A DNA stretch of 64,000 bases from Desulfobacteraceae bacterium. Lineage in GTDB: Bacteria > Desulfobacterota > Desulfobacteria > Desulfobacterales > SURF-7. The position numbers were made by a program, and so were the translations under genes. Positions 8,976 through 17,798 of this stretch are shown here, piece after piece (position 1 is the stretch's first letter; each line of letters starts with the position of its first letter). The DNA lies in contig QZKS01000020.1 in the NCBI GenBank assembly GCA_003599865.1, positions 1 through 64,000 of the forward strand, given 5' to 3'. Under the pieces are notes generated by a model. The model was not told the origin of the DNA. It saw only the letters and a program-made list of their open reading frames with translations, and did not search any database.

Positions 8976-8995
8976 TACCGAGTGTTAACTCAGTT
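8976..8995. promoter_or_regulatory. TetR operator-like palindrome, distal copy
   Basis: TACCGAG-N6-CTCAGTT, a 7-6-7 inverted repeat with a mismatch in each arm, 19 bases upstream of the TetR start. Same architecture as the neighbouring site; centre-to-centre distance is 21 bp, two helical turns, so dimers would sit on one face of the DNA. Confidence 0.65.
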
Positions 8996-8996
8996 T

Positions 8997-9016
8997 TACT
9001 GAGTGGTGCCTCAGTA
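8997..9016. promoter_or_regulatory. TetR operator-like palindrome, perfect copy
   Basis: TACTGAG-N6-CTCAGTA, a perfect 7-bp inverted repeat with a 6-bp spacer. Size and position fit an operator of the TetR gene at 8355. Together with the copy at 8976 it covers the region where the promoter of the TetR-sulP unit should lie. Confidence 0.72.
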
Positions 9017-9228
9017 TTAATGTTTTTTAAATCAGATGTCAAGCAGATTTTTTTGAAAATACCAAAAAGAAAATACCCCTGCCAAAGTAATCGTGACCGA
9101 CTTATGAGAAGTCAAAATTGATCTATTCGGAATTGGTACTTGTTGCCGCTTTATGAATCTTGAACCATCACCTGTGAATCATTACCGGCGGGATACAGGA
9201 AGTGAGTGATAGCGGATCATGACAAATT
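9017..9228. other. Non-coding stretch between two minus-strand genes
   Basis: About 210 bases between the TetR operators and the terminator hairpin of the tatT gene. It is AT-rich close to the operators. I see no open frame with a ribosome site, no RNA gene and no further repeat. It presumably carries the rest of the TetR-sulP promoter. Confidence 0.5.
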
Positions 9229-9256
9229 CCGGCGCTTACAGGGGTATAAGCGCCGG
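9229..9256 (-). terminator. Hairpin downstream of tatT
   Basis: Perfect 10-bp stem CCGGCGCTTA / TAAGCGCCGG with an 8-base loop, 27 bases after the tatT stop on the minus strand. It is followed on that strand by AATTTG, a poor uridine tract, so termination may be partial or factor-assisted. Confidence 0.55.
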
Positions 9257-9282
9257 ATCAACAATTCATCATGAAATGGTCT

Positions 9283-10173
9283 TCAGAACAGTTCGTCCAC
9301 TTCCGCCAGAAGGGCTTTTGATTTCACTCTGGCGGCCTCGTTTACAAAATTTTTCTCCGGCAGCAGATTTTCCGGGGATGAAATGACTTCCTGAAGTGTC
9401 CGGACAAAGAGATCCTGATCCTGAATCTGGACAGTATAGAACTTTGCATACAGATACTTCCACATCAGATATTTTGAATCGGAAATCTCAAACGCCTGCT
9501 TGAAATGCCAGTCCGCCTCTTTTGGATTTCCGCCGAGCATGACCGGTCTGGAAGCAAGATAGGAACCCATCATGGCATGGATGGCACCAAAATTAAAGGT
9601 ATCATCCAGTTCGATGATCCTGCTCATGATCGCTTCCACCTTTGGCAGATCGGTCAATGCCTTCGGGTTTTCGGCATGACTCAATCCAATCCATGACAGC
9701 CAGCTGTTTGCCGCGAGAAAAAGTGCGCGGACATCTTCTTTGTCAAAGGTCTTCAGTGACATGGCGAATGCTTCTTCCGGCTGATCAAACGCCTCCTGAA
9801 AATCATCATTCTTTAACAGAACGCGCAAGGCATATTCCTTTGCCTTCTGAAACAGTTTCCGGGCCCTTGGCTTATCCGTATCCATAAGAAACAGAAAGGC
9901 ATATCCCCCATTGGCTTCCGACGCCCGCAGCAACAGGTCCTCATTGTCCGGTACGGCCTCGATAAAGCCATCCATCTGAACCAGACTGGCCGGCATGGCA
10001 TCTTTCACAAGCGCGACGTCACTGTTTTTATTGACGGCGATATTCATCTTGTCCATGATGGGCCGCATACTGTTGACCGTCATCTTGGCCCTCATATTTC
10101 CGCACCCCATCAACAAACAGGCCGTAACAATGAGCAAACTCCACTTGAATCGAAAAAAGGCGACCATACCCAT
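9283..10173 (-). CDS. TatT-like lipoprotein (TRAP transporter-associated TPR protein)
   Basis: 296 residues from the ATG at 10173, which has GGAG at the best distance among three close in-frame ATGs (10179, 10173, 10167). The N-terminus is a lipoprotein signal ending in LLMGC. The rest is helical with TPR-like spacing: LLLRASEANGGYAFLFLMDT, then DKPRARKLFQKAKEYALRVL and GNPKEADWHFKQAFEISD. This matches the TatT family, first described in Treponema as a periplasmic partner of TRAP-type transporters, which forms a trimer with a hydrophobic pore. No TRAP permease or binding protein gene is nearby, so the partner is encoded elsewhere or the protein has another role. The gene is divergent from the M20 peptidase gene. 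Confidence 0.8.
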   Translation of the reverse strand: MGMVAFFRFKWSLLIVTACLLMGCGNMRAKMTVNSMRPIMDKMNIAVNKNSDVALVKDAMPASLVQMDGFIEAVPDNEDLLLRASEANGGYAFLFLMDTDKPRARKLFQKAKEYALRVLLKNDDFQEAFDQPEEAFAMSLKTFDKEDVRALFLAANSWLSWIGLSHAENPKALTDLPKVEAIMSRIIELDDTFNFGAIHAMMGSYLASRPVMLGGNPKEADWHFKQAFEISDSKYLMWKYLYAKFYTVQIQDQDLFVRTLQEVISSPENLLPEKNFVNEAARVKSKALLAEVDELF

Positions 10174-10511
10174 GACCATGCTCCTTTGATTGGAAGTATA
10201 ATGTGATACTAAACTCTGAATTTTGTTTGCTTTCATTTTTATATTTGTCCAAACCAATACAATACTAAAATAAATTCCGTCAAGGTAAAAGAACGGCTTT
10301 CCTGCTTTCGGCAAAGGGATCATTCCGTTTCCGGAAACAGGATCGGGAGGGAAGACTGGAGAACCGGAAAAGGATTCTTGATAAAAAAGAACGGGATGAT
10401 ACAATGGCGGGCAAGCTGTTAAAGCAAATGATTTTCAACCCGAACCGCCGGATACGGAAAGCTCTTCGTTTCAGGCCGATGCCATTCCATGCATGAATGA
10501 AAGGAGCAGCC
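10174..10511. other. Divergent intergenic region, tatT / M20 peptidase
   Basis: 338 bases between two divergent genes, AT-rich in the half next to tatT. It contains an imperfect palindrome AGTAT-N6-ATACT close to the tatT start, which could be a regulator site. No open frame with a good ribosome site and no RNA gene was seen. Confidence 0.45.
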
Positions 10512-11816
10512 ATGAATGATGATCCTGTAAAGCTATTGGCGGAGTACCTTAGGATCAATACCACCAATCCGCCGGGAAACGAATCAAGAGCAGTAACCTT
10601 TTTTCAAGATATTTTTGCCCGGGAAGGGATTGAAACCAAGACCTATGAATCCGCGCCCGGCCGGACCTCCATCCGTGCGATCCTGCGGGGTTCAGGAGCC
10701 CAAAAACCGCTTATTCTGCTGAATCATATGGATGTGGTACCGGCGGAAAAGCAGGAGTGGAGTGCGGACCCTTTCGGCGGAGAAATAATAGACGGCTTTC
10801 TATACGGCAGGGGTGCATTGGATATGAAAAGCCTGGGCATCATGGAATTGCTGGCCCTCCTTGACATCCAAAAAAGCGGCATAAAACCATGCCGCGATGT
10901 CATTTTCCTGGCAACGGCCGATGAGGAGGCCGGAGGAAAACACGGCATTCAGTTTCTGCTGGAAAACCATCCGGATGACTTTTCCGCCGAATTTGTGATC
11001 AATGAAGGCGGTTTCGGCATATCCGGACTGTTTCCGGACAGGCCGGTTTTCATGATTTCCACTGCAGAAAAAGGATTGTGCTGGCTCAAGGTGACCTGCA
11101 CCGGGCAGCCCGGACATGGTTCCGTACCCCATGGACAGAGTGCGCTGGAAAAACTGAATGCCGCCATCTATCGGCTTCTGGCTGAAAAAACACCGGTTAC
11201 CCTGACCCCGATTATCAAACGTTATTTTCACAATCTGGCAGCCGGCTGGGATTTTCTGGAACCATTCGTCAACGATCAAAAAGCGGAAACACTGGAACGG
11301 ATTCTGGAACAGACCGGGCTGATTCAGATGCCCCAGATATCCGCCATGCTGAGGAATACGATCAGTCTGACACAAATTCATTCCGGCAACAAAGCCAATG
11401 TGATTCCGGCATCTGCCGAAGCGACATTCGATATCCGGCTTCTTCCCGGTCAATCCCTGGAAGAATATTTGGCCATCATCAAAGAAAAAATGGGTGATGA
11501 CGCATTACGGTTTGAGATTCTCGCCCAAAGTGAATCCAGTACATCTCCTCCGGATACGAAATACTTTCATCTGATAGCAGATGTCATCCGGCAGGATTAT
11601 CCGGAAGCACTGGTCACGCCGTCTCTTTTATTCGCAACGTCGGATTCCCGTCTGTTTCGCAAGCACGGAATCACGACCTATGGGTTTTGTCCGGCCGTTA
11701 TCGGCCTCGAAGACATTCCCAAAATCCATGGAATTGACGAACGGATTTCCCTGGAAAATATGATCAACGGAACCAGGCTGTTCACGAAAATCGTCAAAAA
11801 GCTGTGCCTGGAATAA
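10512..11816 (+). CDS. M20 family metallopeptidase (ArgE/DapE/ACY1 type)
   Basis: 434 residues; the ATG at 10512 follows AAGGAG. It is a probable zinc-dependent amidohydrolase that removes an acyl or amino-acyl group from an amino acid or dipeptide in the cytoplasm. Visible motifs: metal His in LLNHMDVVP, bridging Asp in GRGALDMKSLG, catalytic and metal Glu pair in LATADEEAGGKHG, a His in the dimerisation domain (TGQPGHGSVPHG), and C-terminal IHGIDERISLENM with the last metal His. Length fits the M20/M25/M40 group. The exact substrate cannot be read from sequence. Its stop directly abuts the stop of the convergent amidohydrolase gene. Confidence 0.87.
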   Translation: MNDDPVKLLAEYLRINTTNPPGNESRAVTFFQDIFAREGIETKTYESAPGRTSIRAILRGSGAQKPLILLNHMDVVPAEKQEWSADPFGGEIIDGFLYGRGALDMKSLGIMELLALLDIQKSGIKPCRDVIFLATADEEAGGKHGIQFLLENHPDDFSAEFVINEGGFGISGLFPDRPVFMISTAEKGLCWLKVTCTGQPGHGSVPHGQSALEKLNAAIYRLLAEKTPVTLTPIIKRYFHNLAAGWDFLEPFVNDQKAETLERILEQTGLIQMPQISAMLRNTISLTQIHSGNKANVIPASAEATFDIRLLPGQSLEEYLAIIKEKMGDDALRFEILAQSESSTSPPDTKYFHLIADVIRQDYPEALVTPSLLFATSDSRLFRKHGITTYGFCPAVIGLEDIPKIHGIDERISLENMINGTRLFTKIVKKLCLE

Positions 11817-12728
11817 TTACCGCTCCGGAAACCGATCCGGCAAAGCAATGGAAAACAGTTCCACCGCATTCCTTCCCAGAATCCGCTCCCGTTTTCGGGC
11901 ATCCGGAAAATGGGCTTCCAGTTCTTTTAATTCCCGATCCCAGGCATAAGGGATATTCGGAAAATCAGAGCCATACAGGATACGTTCTGTTCGCATATCC
12001 GAAAGCAATACCGGATTTTTCCCCGGAAGATAAGCGGTTACAGCCATGGCCGTATCCAGCCACAGGTTATCGTATTTTTCAATCAGGAATTGGTAGGCAA
12101 GGAACTCATCGGCTCCCAGATGGGGCACGCACACCTTCAGTTCCGGAAAATCCCGCAGTACGAAATCCAGTTTTTCCGCCTTGCAGATCAGATACGGATC
12201 GCATGCATACCCCGGGCTTTTGGGTTCCCGGCCGACATGCATTATCAGCGGTTTGCCGTAAGAGGAGCAGGTATCATAAACAGGTTCCATCTCCCTGCCG
12301 TTCATATCAAAGCATTGCACATGGGAATGGAGTTTTACACCGCCAAGGCCTTCTGCAAAAGCGTCTGCAAGAATTTTGTCCGCGTCTTCCTCTCCGGGAA
12401 AAACCGTTGCCATCCCGGTAACCTTTCCGGGAAATTTTGCACATAAATTTTTCATGAATTGATTCAGGTCCCGGGAAATCCCCGGCTTGTGCGCGTATTG
12501 AAGGGCGACAATATGCGCCACCCCTCTGGATAACAGAAAATCCAGAATTTCTTCACTGCCGATCTGATAACGGACCGGCCAGCCATACTCATCAAACCAC
12601 TTCCATATGGCTTTGAAAATAGAATCCGGGAACACATGCACATGCGCATCGACGACCATGGGAAATGACTCGGGAACCCAATTTCCTTCGGGGTCATTCA
12701 CGGCGGGAAGAGGTGTTTTCAGCATCAT
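11817..12728 (-). CDS. Amidohydrolase family protein (amidohydrolase-2 / TIM-barrel metal-dependent hydrolase)
   Basis: 303 residues. The HxH motif DAHVHVFP opens the barrel. Further likely metal or catalytic residues are in LHSHVQCFD, MHVGREPK, VCVPHLGADEF and YGSDFPNIPYAW. This pattern is that of the ACMS decarboxylase/amidohydrolase-2 group, which includes both decarboxylases and hydrolases, so the reaction is open. The start has no clear ribosome site, but it lies only 16 bases after the DHH gene stop and may be translated by coupling. It is the last gene of the minus-strand run that begins near 14347. Confidence 0.82.
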   Translation of the reverse strand: MMLKTPLPAVNDPEGNWVPESFPMVVDAHVHVFPDSIFKAIWKWFDEYGWPVRYQIGSEEILDFLLSRGVAHIVALQYAHKPGISRDLNQFMKNLCAKFPGKVTGMATVFPGEEDADKILADAFAEGLGGVKLHSHVQCFDMNGREMEPVYDTCSSYGKPLIMHVGREPKSPGYACDPYLICKAEKLDFVLRDFPELKVCVPHLGADEFLAYQFLIEKYDNLWLDTAMAVTAYLPGKNPVLLSDMRTERILYGSDFPNIPYAWDRELKELEAHFPDARKRERILGRNAVELFSIALPDRFPER

Positions 12729-12743
12729 AGAAAAAAACCGTGG

Positions 12744-13715
12744 TCAGTGAACCTTTTTCATGATCCAGTTCAACAGATTGCCTGCATTGTAGGGCTTGAT
12801 TTCCGCTTTAACGGCAGCCAGCGGAATTTCCGCCCGTGCAGCGCTCTTATGCCCTCCGGCACTGCCGATACTGCCGAAAATATTGGAGGATACGGCCCCG
12901 GCATTTTTTCGAATTCCGTCATTCCGGAAGATTATCACCAGAAGGTCATTATATGTCCCGGAAACAATACTCCACTGAACCGATTCAATCTTCAGAAAAA
13001 AATCCGCGATGTTTACGCAAATATCCGGATTTTCAACCGTTCCCAGGTGGCAGAACAGCTTTCCCTTATGGACGACTATTCCGGCCAGTGCTTTTTGATA
13101 ATATTTTAACTGGCTCAGCCGGATTTCAGACTGTTCGATCTTTCTCGCAAGATAAAGGTTGGCGTATTTGAACAGAAATTGAAACGCCTTCATATCCTCC
13201 ACAATCGCTTTTCTTTCAAAATCGCATGTGTCGGTTTTGATGGCATGAAACAGAGCGGTTGCCAGCTTCACGGATGGTTTGATTTTCGCGGCAATCACAT
13301 ATTCGGTCATGATACTTGCGGTTGCGCCATACAGAGGACGGATATCGGAAAAGGCACTCGCATACTTGGAGTCCGGATGATGGTCAATGACGGCATCGAA
13401 CCGGAACCGTGAAAAAATTTCATTATGACCCGGCTGAGAGTCAAGCATAACAAACCGGTTATAGCTGCCATTCTTGATATCATTGATATGTGTCATCCTG
13501 ATGCCCAGAAGCCGGATCATGGCGATATTGTCCGGGCGATCCACTACATTGACATTGGAAATGGTAATCGAAGCCACCCGCCTCCACATCAGTCTTTTAA
13601 AAGCCAGGGCGCTCGCCATCGAATCCGGATCGGCAATAACCACAATCAGGATATTGTCTCCTTCATCGAACACCTTGTAGAGCTCTTCCAGTTTTTTTGC
13701 TGCCGAATTTTTCAT
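12744..13715 (-). CDS. DHH family phosphoesterase
   Basis: 323 residues from the ATG at 13715; a GTG at 13808 would add 31 residues that do not look like the family. The protein has the DHH/DHHA1 arrangement: ADPDSMASALA (motif I), FVMLDSQPGH (motif II), IDHHPDS (the DHH motif) and, near the C-terminus, GSAGGHKSAARAEIP, the glycine-rich DHHA1 substrate-binding motif. Such proteins use Mn2+ to hydrolyse phosphodiesters (nanoRNA, pApA, c-di-AMP or pAp). All metal residues appear present, so an active enzyme is likely, but the nucleotide substrate cannot be decided. Confidence 0.85.
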   Translation of the reverse strand: MKNSAAKKLEELYKVFDEGDNILIVVIADPDSMASALAFKRLMWRRVASITISNVNVVDRPDNIAMIRLLGIRMTHINDIKNGSYNRFVMLDSQPGHNEIFSRFRFDAVIDHHPDSKYASAFSDIRPLYGATASIMTEYVIAAKIKPSVKLATALFHAIKTDTCDFERKAIVEDMKAFQFLFKYANLYLARKIEQSEIRLSQLKYYQKALAGIVVHKGKLFCHLGTVENPDICVNIADFFLKIESVQWSIVSGTYNDLLVIIFRNDGIRKNAGAVSSNIFGSIGSAGGHKSAARAEIPLAAVKAEIKPYNAGNLLNWIMKKVH

Positions 13716-13840
13716 GGATATTGATTTGACAGACTCCTCAAAAATCAGATTGGGATAAGGTTGTAACCTGAAAATATCAAAATATGGTGCATTATATGTT
13801 TTTTTCACAAAAACATCAAGCCACGGCCGGTGGACAGAAT

Positions 13841-14347
13841 CTATTTCATGAACGGAACCTCATCTTCACCGTAAATATGCTTCATGATCAGGCTGGTATC
13901 CAGAAATAACCGATTGATATCGCTTTCCAGCTCCACCACATTACCCAGTCCGTATTTTATCACATGAAAATTAAAGTCCTTGAGTTTCCGGTAAAAATTA
14001 TCGCAAACAGTTGGAACGGTCTCCAGACTGATATGACAGGCCCCATCAAGACAATAGATTTCCGCACAATGGTTGATCAGAAAACCGAAACAGACCGATG
14101 ACATATATCTTGGGGCGGATTGAAGATACAGCTCCGGATAAAATCTCGATACATGGAGATCTTTTTTAGTCGGATTATAGGAAAAAACCAGGGAAGAGGA
14201 TATGGTTTCCGATGAAATACGATTTTTTATGAAATATTCAATGCACGAGCTTTCCCGGAAATAGGATATGGCAAAACGGCTGTTGAATAACGGACCGTTT
14301 GCAAGCATAAATTTTGATTCAAGATGTTGCATTGCTGGAGATTTCAT
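13841..14347 (-). CDS. Conserved-looking hypothetical protein
   Basis: 168 residues of no recognised family. It has no signal peptide and no membrane segment. Cysteines are clustered in the middle (SSVCFGFLINHCAEIYCLDG, then GACHIS), but the spacing does not match a known metal site. The frame is uninterrupted and in the same direction as the DHH gene, from which it is separated by 125 bases. An intergenic gap of about 100 bases separates it from the pseudouridine synthase gene upstream. Nothing in the context gives a function. Confidence 0.55.
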   Translation of the reverse strand: MKSPAMQHLESKFMLANGPLFNSRFAISYFRESSCIEYFIKNRISSETISSSLVFSYNPTKKDLHVSRFYPELYLQSAPRYMSSVCFGFLINHCAEIYCLDGACHISLETVPTVCDNFYRKLKDFNFHVIKYGLGNVVELESDINRLFLDTSLIMKHIYGEDEVPFMK

Positions 14348-14446
14348 AATCCATAACGTATCACATATACCACTAAATTAGTATCCAATTTGGAGAAACC
14401 CCTTCCAACAAGACGTCCTGCCTCGACCTAATCCGTCTGCAGGCGA

Positions 14447-15259
14447 TCAACGAGTGACCGTGCCTGTTTCCGGAGACCCCAGCCGATCCCATTGAAATGC
14501 AATCAGGATTTTTTGAAAATCAGCAGAATACGGCGCGACGATCCGGGTCTCCTTACCGGTTTCCGGATGCGGGAAGGTCAGTTCTTTTGCGCAGAGCAGC
14601 AGTTGACGGCACTGAAACTCTTTCCGGAAAAAATGATTGTGGGGTGTCTGGCCGTATCGGGTGTCGCCGACAATGGGGTGGGAGATATGCTTCATATGGT
14701 TTCGGAGCTGATGCCGCCTTCCGGTTAACGGGTGCAGCTCCACCAGGGAATACCGGGTGGATGGATATCGATCCACTTCCACCGGAAGCTCGATGGTTGA
14801 AAGACGGTTATACAGGGTTACGGCAGGATATCGTTTCAATCCATCCTGATCCTGAAAAGGGATATAACGGTCTTTCACCTCTTTTACCGGATAGTCGATC
14901 ATGCCGGATTCCGGCGTATATCCGCGGACCACGGCAATATATCTTTTTTTCACATTCCCGGACTGGAACACGGAAGACATCTTTCGTGCCGCTTCAGGGG
15001 ATAAGGCAAACAGGAGAACACCGGATGTAGGGCGGTCCAGCCGGTGAACCGGATACACATGCCGGCGGATCTGATTCCGGAGCATGGGAACGGCGGCGCT
15101 TTTTTCTCTTCTGTCAATCGGGCTGCGATGCACCAGAAGCCCGGCAGGCTTGTTGACTGCGACAAGATATGCATCCTGGTAAAGGATTGTAAGGGATGGA
15201 TGGATCTCCTGTTCCGGAATAACCGCATTCATATGAGGACCATTCTGATCACAAAGCAT
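14447..15259 (-). CDS. truC: tRNA pseudouridine synthase, TruC-like (RluA family)
   Basis: 270 residues. RluA-family catalytic motif HRLDRPTSGVLLF (Asp is the nucleophile) and a TruC-like run: YLVAVNKPAGLLVHRSPIDR, RYPSTRYSLVELHPLTGRRH, then HPIVGDTRYG. It should isomerise a specific uridine in tRNA (U65 in E. coli TruC). There is no S4 domain, as expected for TruC. The start is uncertain; the in-frame ATG at 15232 is an alternative that fits the family length better. It is encoded just downstream of iorB but has no evident functional link with it. Confidence 0.88.
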   Translation of the reverse strand: MLCDQNGPHMNAVIPEQEIHPSLTILYQDAYLVAVNKPAGLLVHRSPIDRREKSAAVPMLRNQIRRHVYPVHRLDRPTSGVLLFALSPEAARKMSSVFQSGNVKKRYIAVVRGYTPESGMIDYPVKEVKDRYIPFQDQDGLKRYPAVTLYNRLSTIELPVEVDRYPSTRYSLVELHPLTGRRHQLRNHMKHISHPIVGDTRYGQTPHNHFFRKEFQCRQLLLCAKELTFPHPETGKETRIVAPYSADFQKILIAFQWDRLGSPETGTVTR

Positions 15260-15279
15260 AATGAATCAGGGGAATCTCC

Positions 15280-15858
15280 TTATTCCGTTGCCGGAGCACT
15301 GAAAAATTCCAGATTTTTCTGCAGCATGGTTCCTTCCATGAGATCTTCCATGGATGCCCTGTAATGCTCTGCGGTCAGTTCCGGGATCAATTTGTTTTGG
15401 TGAATGACTCTCAGCAGGGCAATATTCTGCATCCGGGCATCGGAAAGGTTCTCATGAAACACCTTTATTCCGGTAATCTTTCGTTTTCGGCATTCCTGCC
15501 GAATCAAGTTCTCGCTGATTTCATCACTCAGCCCCAGACGCACGGGAAGCGGCTGCCAGACCGCGTCGTAATAGACAAGAGTGCCGCCATCCCGGAGCGC
15601 CAGATTCATCCCGCGGAGAGCTTCATGTCTTTCCAGTGCGACCACAAGATCCGCCTCTCCTTCCGGTATCAGGGGAGAATGAACCTTGTCTCCGATTCGA
15701 ATCCGGGAGGCAACAATCCCTCCTCTCTGGGCCAGTCCGTGGGTATCCGTTCCTTTTACCGGATATCCGGCCTTGTCCGCGGCTCGAAGCAGAATTTCAC
15801 TTAACAGGCCGATTCCCTGTCCACCGACCCCGGTCAGATAGATATTGAAGTTTTTCAT
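15280..15858 (-). CDS. iorB: Indolepyruvate:ferredoxin oxidoreductase beta subunit, set 1
   Basis: 192 residues from the ATG at 15858, which overlaps the iorA stop by 4 bp (ATGA) and follows AGGGG. The gamma-type domain of 2-oxoacid:acceptor oxidoreductases is seen in NIYLTGVGGQGIGLLSEIL, GTDTHGLAQRGGIVASRIRI and EADLVVALERHEALRGM. With IorA it oxidises aryl 2-oxoacids (indolepyruvate, phenylpyruvate) to the acyl-CoA with ferredoxin reduction. It is the downstream partner of the iorA at 15855 and follows a flavoprotein gene in the same direction. Confidence 0.93.
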   Translation of the reverse strand: MKNFNIYLTGVGGQGIGLLSEILLRAADKAGYPVKGTDTHGLAQRGGIVASRIRIGDKVHSPLIPEGEADLVVALERHEALRGMNLALRDGGTLVYYDAVWQPLPVRLGLSDEISENLIRQECRKRKITGIKVFHENLSDARMQNIALLRVIHQNKLIPELTAEHYRASMEDLMEGTMLQKNLEFFSAPATE

Positions 15859-17738
15859 TTCCGATCCCCTTTTGGAAGGTTGATTGCCTGAGAAGGACAT
15901 ACCCGGACACAGGACCCGTCGCCGATGCACAAATCATGATTGATGGTAATCCTTCCATCCTTGTTCCGGACAAAGCTGGGACACCCGAATTTTTCGACAC
16001 ACTCGTAACGACGGGTGCAATCATCCTGTAAAATCGTAACCGGAACCGATTTGAATCCGGGCCGACGGCGTTTTTCCCTCATCTGTTTGAGCATGCAGGG
16101 ATGTTTTGCAATCACCACGCTCAGACCGGGTTCAGCCATGGCCTTTTTGACGAGTTCCGTCAATTTTTTCATCTGATAGGTGTCTGTCTCATGGATCTGT
16201 TCAATGCCGAACCCCTCCAGTACCTTTCGAACGGGAATGGCATCCACCGGCTCATTGAAATTTTCTCCGGAAGCGGCATGGCTCTGATGCCCTGTCATGG
16301 CGGTCGTACCGTTTTCCATAATGATAAGCGTCAACTGATGTTTGTTAAACAGCGCATTAATGATCCCGGGCAGTCCTGCATGAAAAAATGTGGAGTCCCC
16401 GAGAAAGGCAATCACCTTCCCCGTGCTGTTGAACAGGGACATGCCGGAGCCGATTCCTGTGGATGCGCCCATGCACAGGAGAATATCCCCCATTTTGTAA
16501 GGAGGAAGAAACCCGAGGGTATGGCACCCGATATCCGCAACCTTGATATCCTGTTCGGAAACTGCCTTGGCAATGGCATGAAAGGCTGCGCGATGCCCGC
16601 ATCCGGGACACATCTGAGCAGGCCTCGGCGGCGCCTCCGATATCCGATCCTGCTTTTCCGGTTTATCCGGAAGCAGTTCCGGCCAGTTTTTTTTGATCAC
16701 CTGAAACACCTTGTCCGGTGTGTATTCCCCGATCCAGTCCTCGGCATCCTTTTTCCCGATAATGCCGGTTCCGATCTTTTCCTCAAAGGCAATCAGCTTG
16801 ATTTCCTTCTCCAGGATATTGTCCAGTTCTTCCAGAACCAGAACCTTGTCATGAGCCTGCAGGAATTGCGTTACTCGTTTTCGGGAAACCGGATACACAA
16901 CGGCAAGCTTCAGGATATCCGGCTGTTCAGCGGCATTTTCCAGAACCTCCAGCAGGGATAGGAACGGAAGCCCGGCCGTAATGATTCCATAGTTTTGGTT
17001 TTGATTGTCGACAAGCCGGTTCAGGCCGGAATCCCCTGCAATCCGTTCGATTGCCGAAAGATTTTCAAGGGCTCTCCTTTTTTTAGGAAAAACCATCGAG
17101 GTGATGGGAATGAACGGACCGTCCGCAGCATTGAAACGAATTGCCGGATCATGAGGCTTTGGTTTCCATCCGCCAAATTCGACTCTCTCCTTTGCATGAC
17201 ATACATGGGTCGTAAGCCGGACAATGATCGGCATCTGCCGCTGCCGGGATATCCGGGCGGCTTCCCGATAAAAAGAGTATACTTCGGAAGGATTGGCCGG
17301 TTCAAACACCGGCGTATAGGACATATGGGCAAAATGACGGTTATCCTGCTCGTTCTGGGAAGAATTGGCGCCGGGGTCATCCCCCAGGACGATCACCATA
17401 CCGCCTGTAATTTTCATCAGGCTTAACTGGACAAATGAATCGGACGCCACGTTCAGCCCCACACTCTTAAAAAAAACAGTGGATAGATGACCATTCATTG
17501 CCGCACCAAATGCCACCTCCGTCGCGACTTTTTCATTGGTGGAAAATTCAAAATAAAACGGCCTTGCCGCAGGAGGAATGGACCGGATGGCGGTTGCGAT
17601 CTCCGGTGTTGGTGATCCCGGATAGGATGTCACGACCCGGGTTCCCGCTTCCACCATTGCCCGGACCAGTGCGGTATTTCCCATCACAATCTCAGAAAAC
17701 GGATTTTCCTGTAAAAGCATGTCTCCCATCTTTTTCAT
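15855..17738 (-). CDS. iorA: Indolepyruvate:ferredoxin oxidoreductase alpha subunit, set 1
   Basis: 627 residues; GGAG lies 9 bases before the ATG. N-terminal pyrimidine-binding domain (TRVVTSYPGSPTPEIA, FEFSTNEKVATEVAFGAAM), then the TPP-binding domain (PAQMCPGCGHRAAFHAIA; FLGDSTFFHAGLPGIINALF, the GDG-type metal motif; EHGT-like MENGTTAMTG), and a C-terminal ferredoxin domain. The first cluster motif is CTRRYECVEKFGCP. The second reads CIGDGSCVRVCP: the second cysteine of the usual CxxCxxCxxxCP is replaced by Asp, exactly as in Pyrococcus furiosus ferredoxin, so this cluster may be a labile [4Fe-4S] or [3Fe-4S]. The paralogue at 28713 keeps all four cysteines. Co-translated with iorB. Confidence 0.94.
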   Translation of the reverse strand: MKKMGDMLLQENPFSEIVMGNTALVRAMVEAGTRVVTSYPGSPTPEIATAIRSIPPAARPFYFEFSTNEKVATEVAFGAAMNGHLSTVFFKSVGLNVASDSFVQLSLMKITGGMVIVLGDDPGANSSQNEQDNRHFAHMSYTPVFEPANPSEVYSFYREAARISRQRQMPIIVRLTTHVCHAKERVEFGGWKPKPHDPAIRFNAADGPFIPITSMVFPKKRRALENLSAIERIAGDSGLNRLVDNQNQNYGIITAGLPFLSLLEVLENAAEQPDILKLAVVYPVSRKRVTQFLQAHDKVLVLEELDNILEKEIKLIAFEEKIGTGIIGKKDAEDWIGEYTPDKVFQVIKKNWPELLPDKPEKQDRISEAPPRPAQMCPGCGHRAAFHAIAKAVSEQDIKVADIGCHTLGFLPPYKMGDILLCMGASTGIGSGMSLFNSTGKVIAFLGDSTFFHAGLPGIINALFNKHQLTLIIMENGTTAMTGHQSHAASGENFNEPVDAIPVRKVLEGFGIEQIHETDTYQMKKLTELVKKAMAEPGLSVVIAKHPCMLKQMREKRRRPGFKSVPVTILQDDCTRRYECVEKFGCPSFVRNKDGRITINHDLCIGDGSCVRVCPSQAINLPKGDRK

Positions 17739-17798
17739 GACGTTGTTCTCCTGATTGATAACTACTTTTTACTTGGAAGGAAAAAAATCGGCATTCGT

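Noticed and set aside
16101-16961. 286-codon plus-strand frame opposite iorA set 1
   Set aside because: Shadow; iorA has complete cofactor motifs on the other strand.
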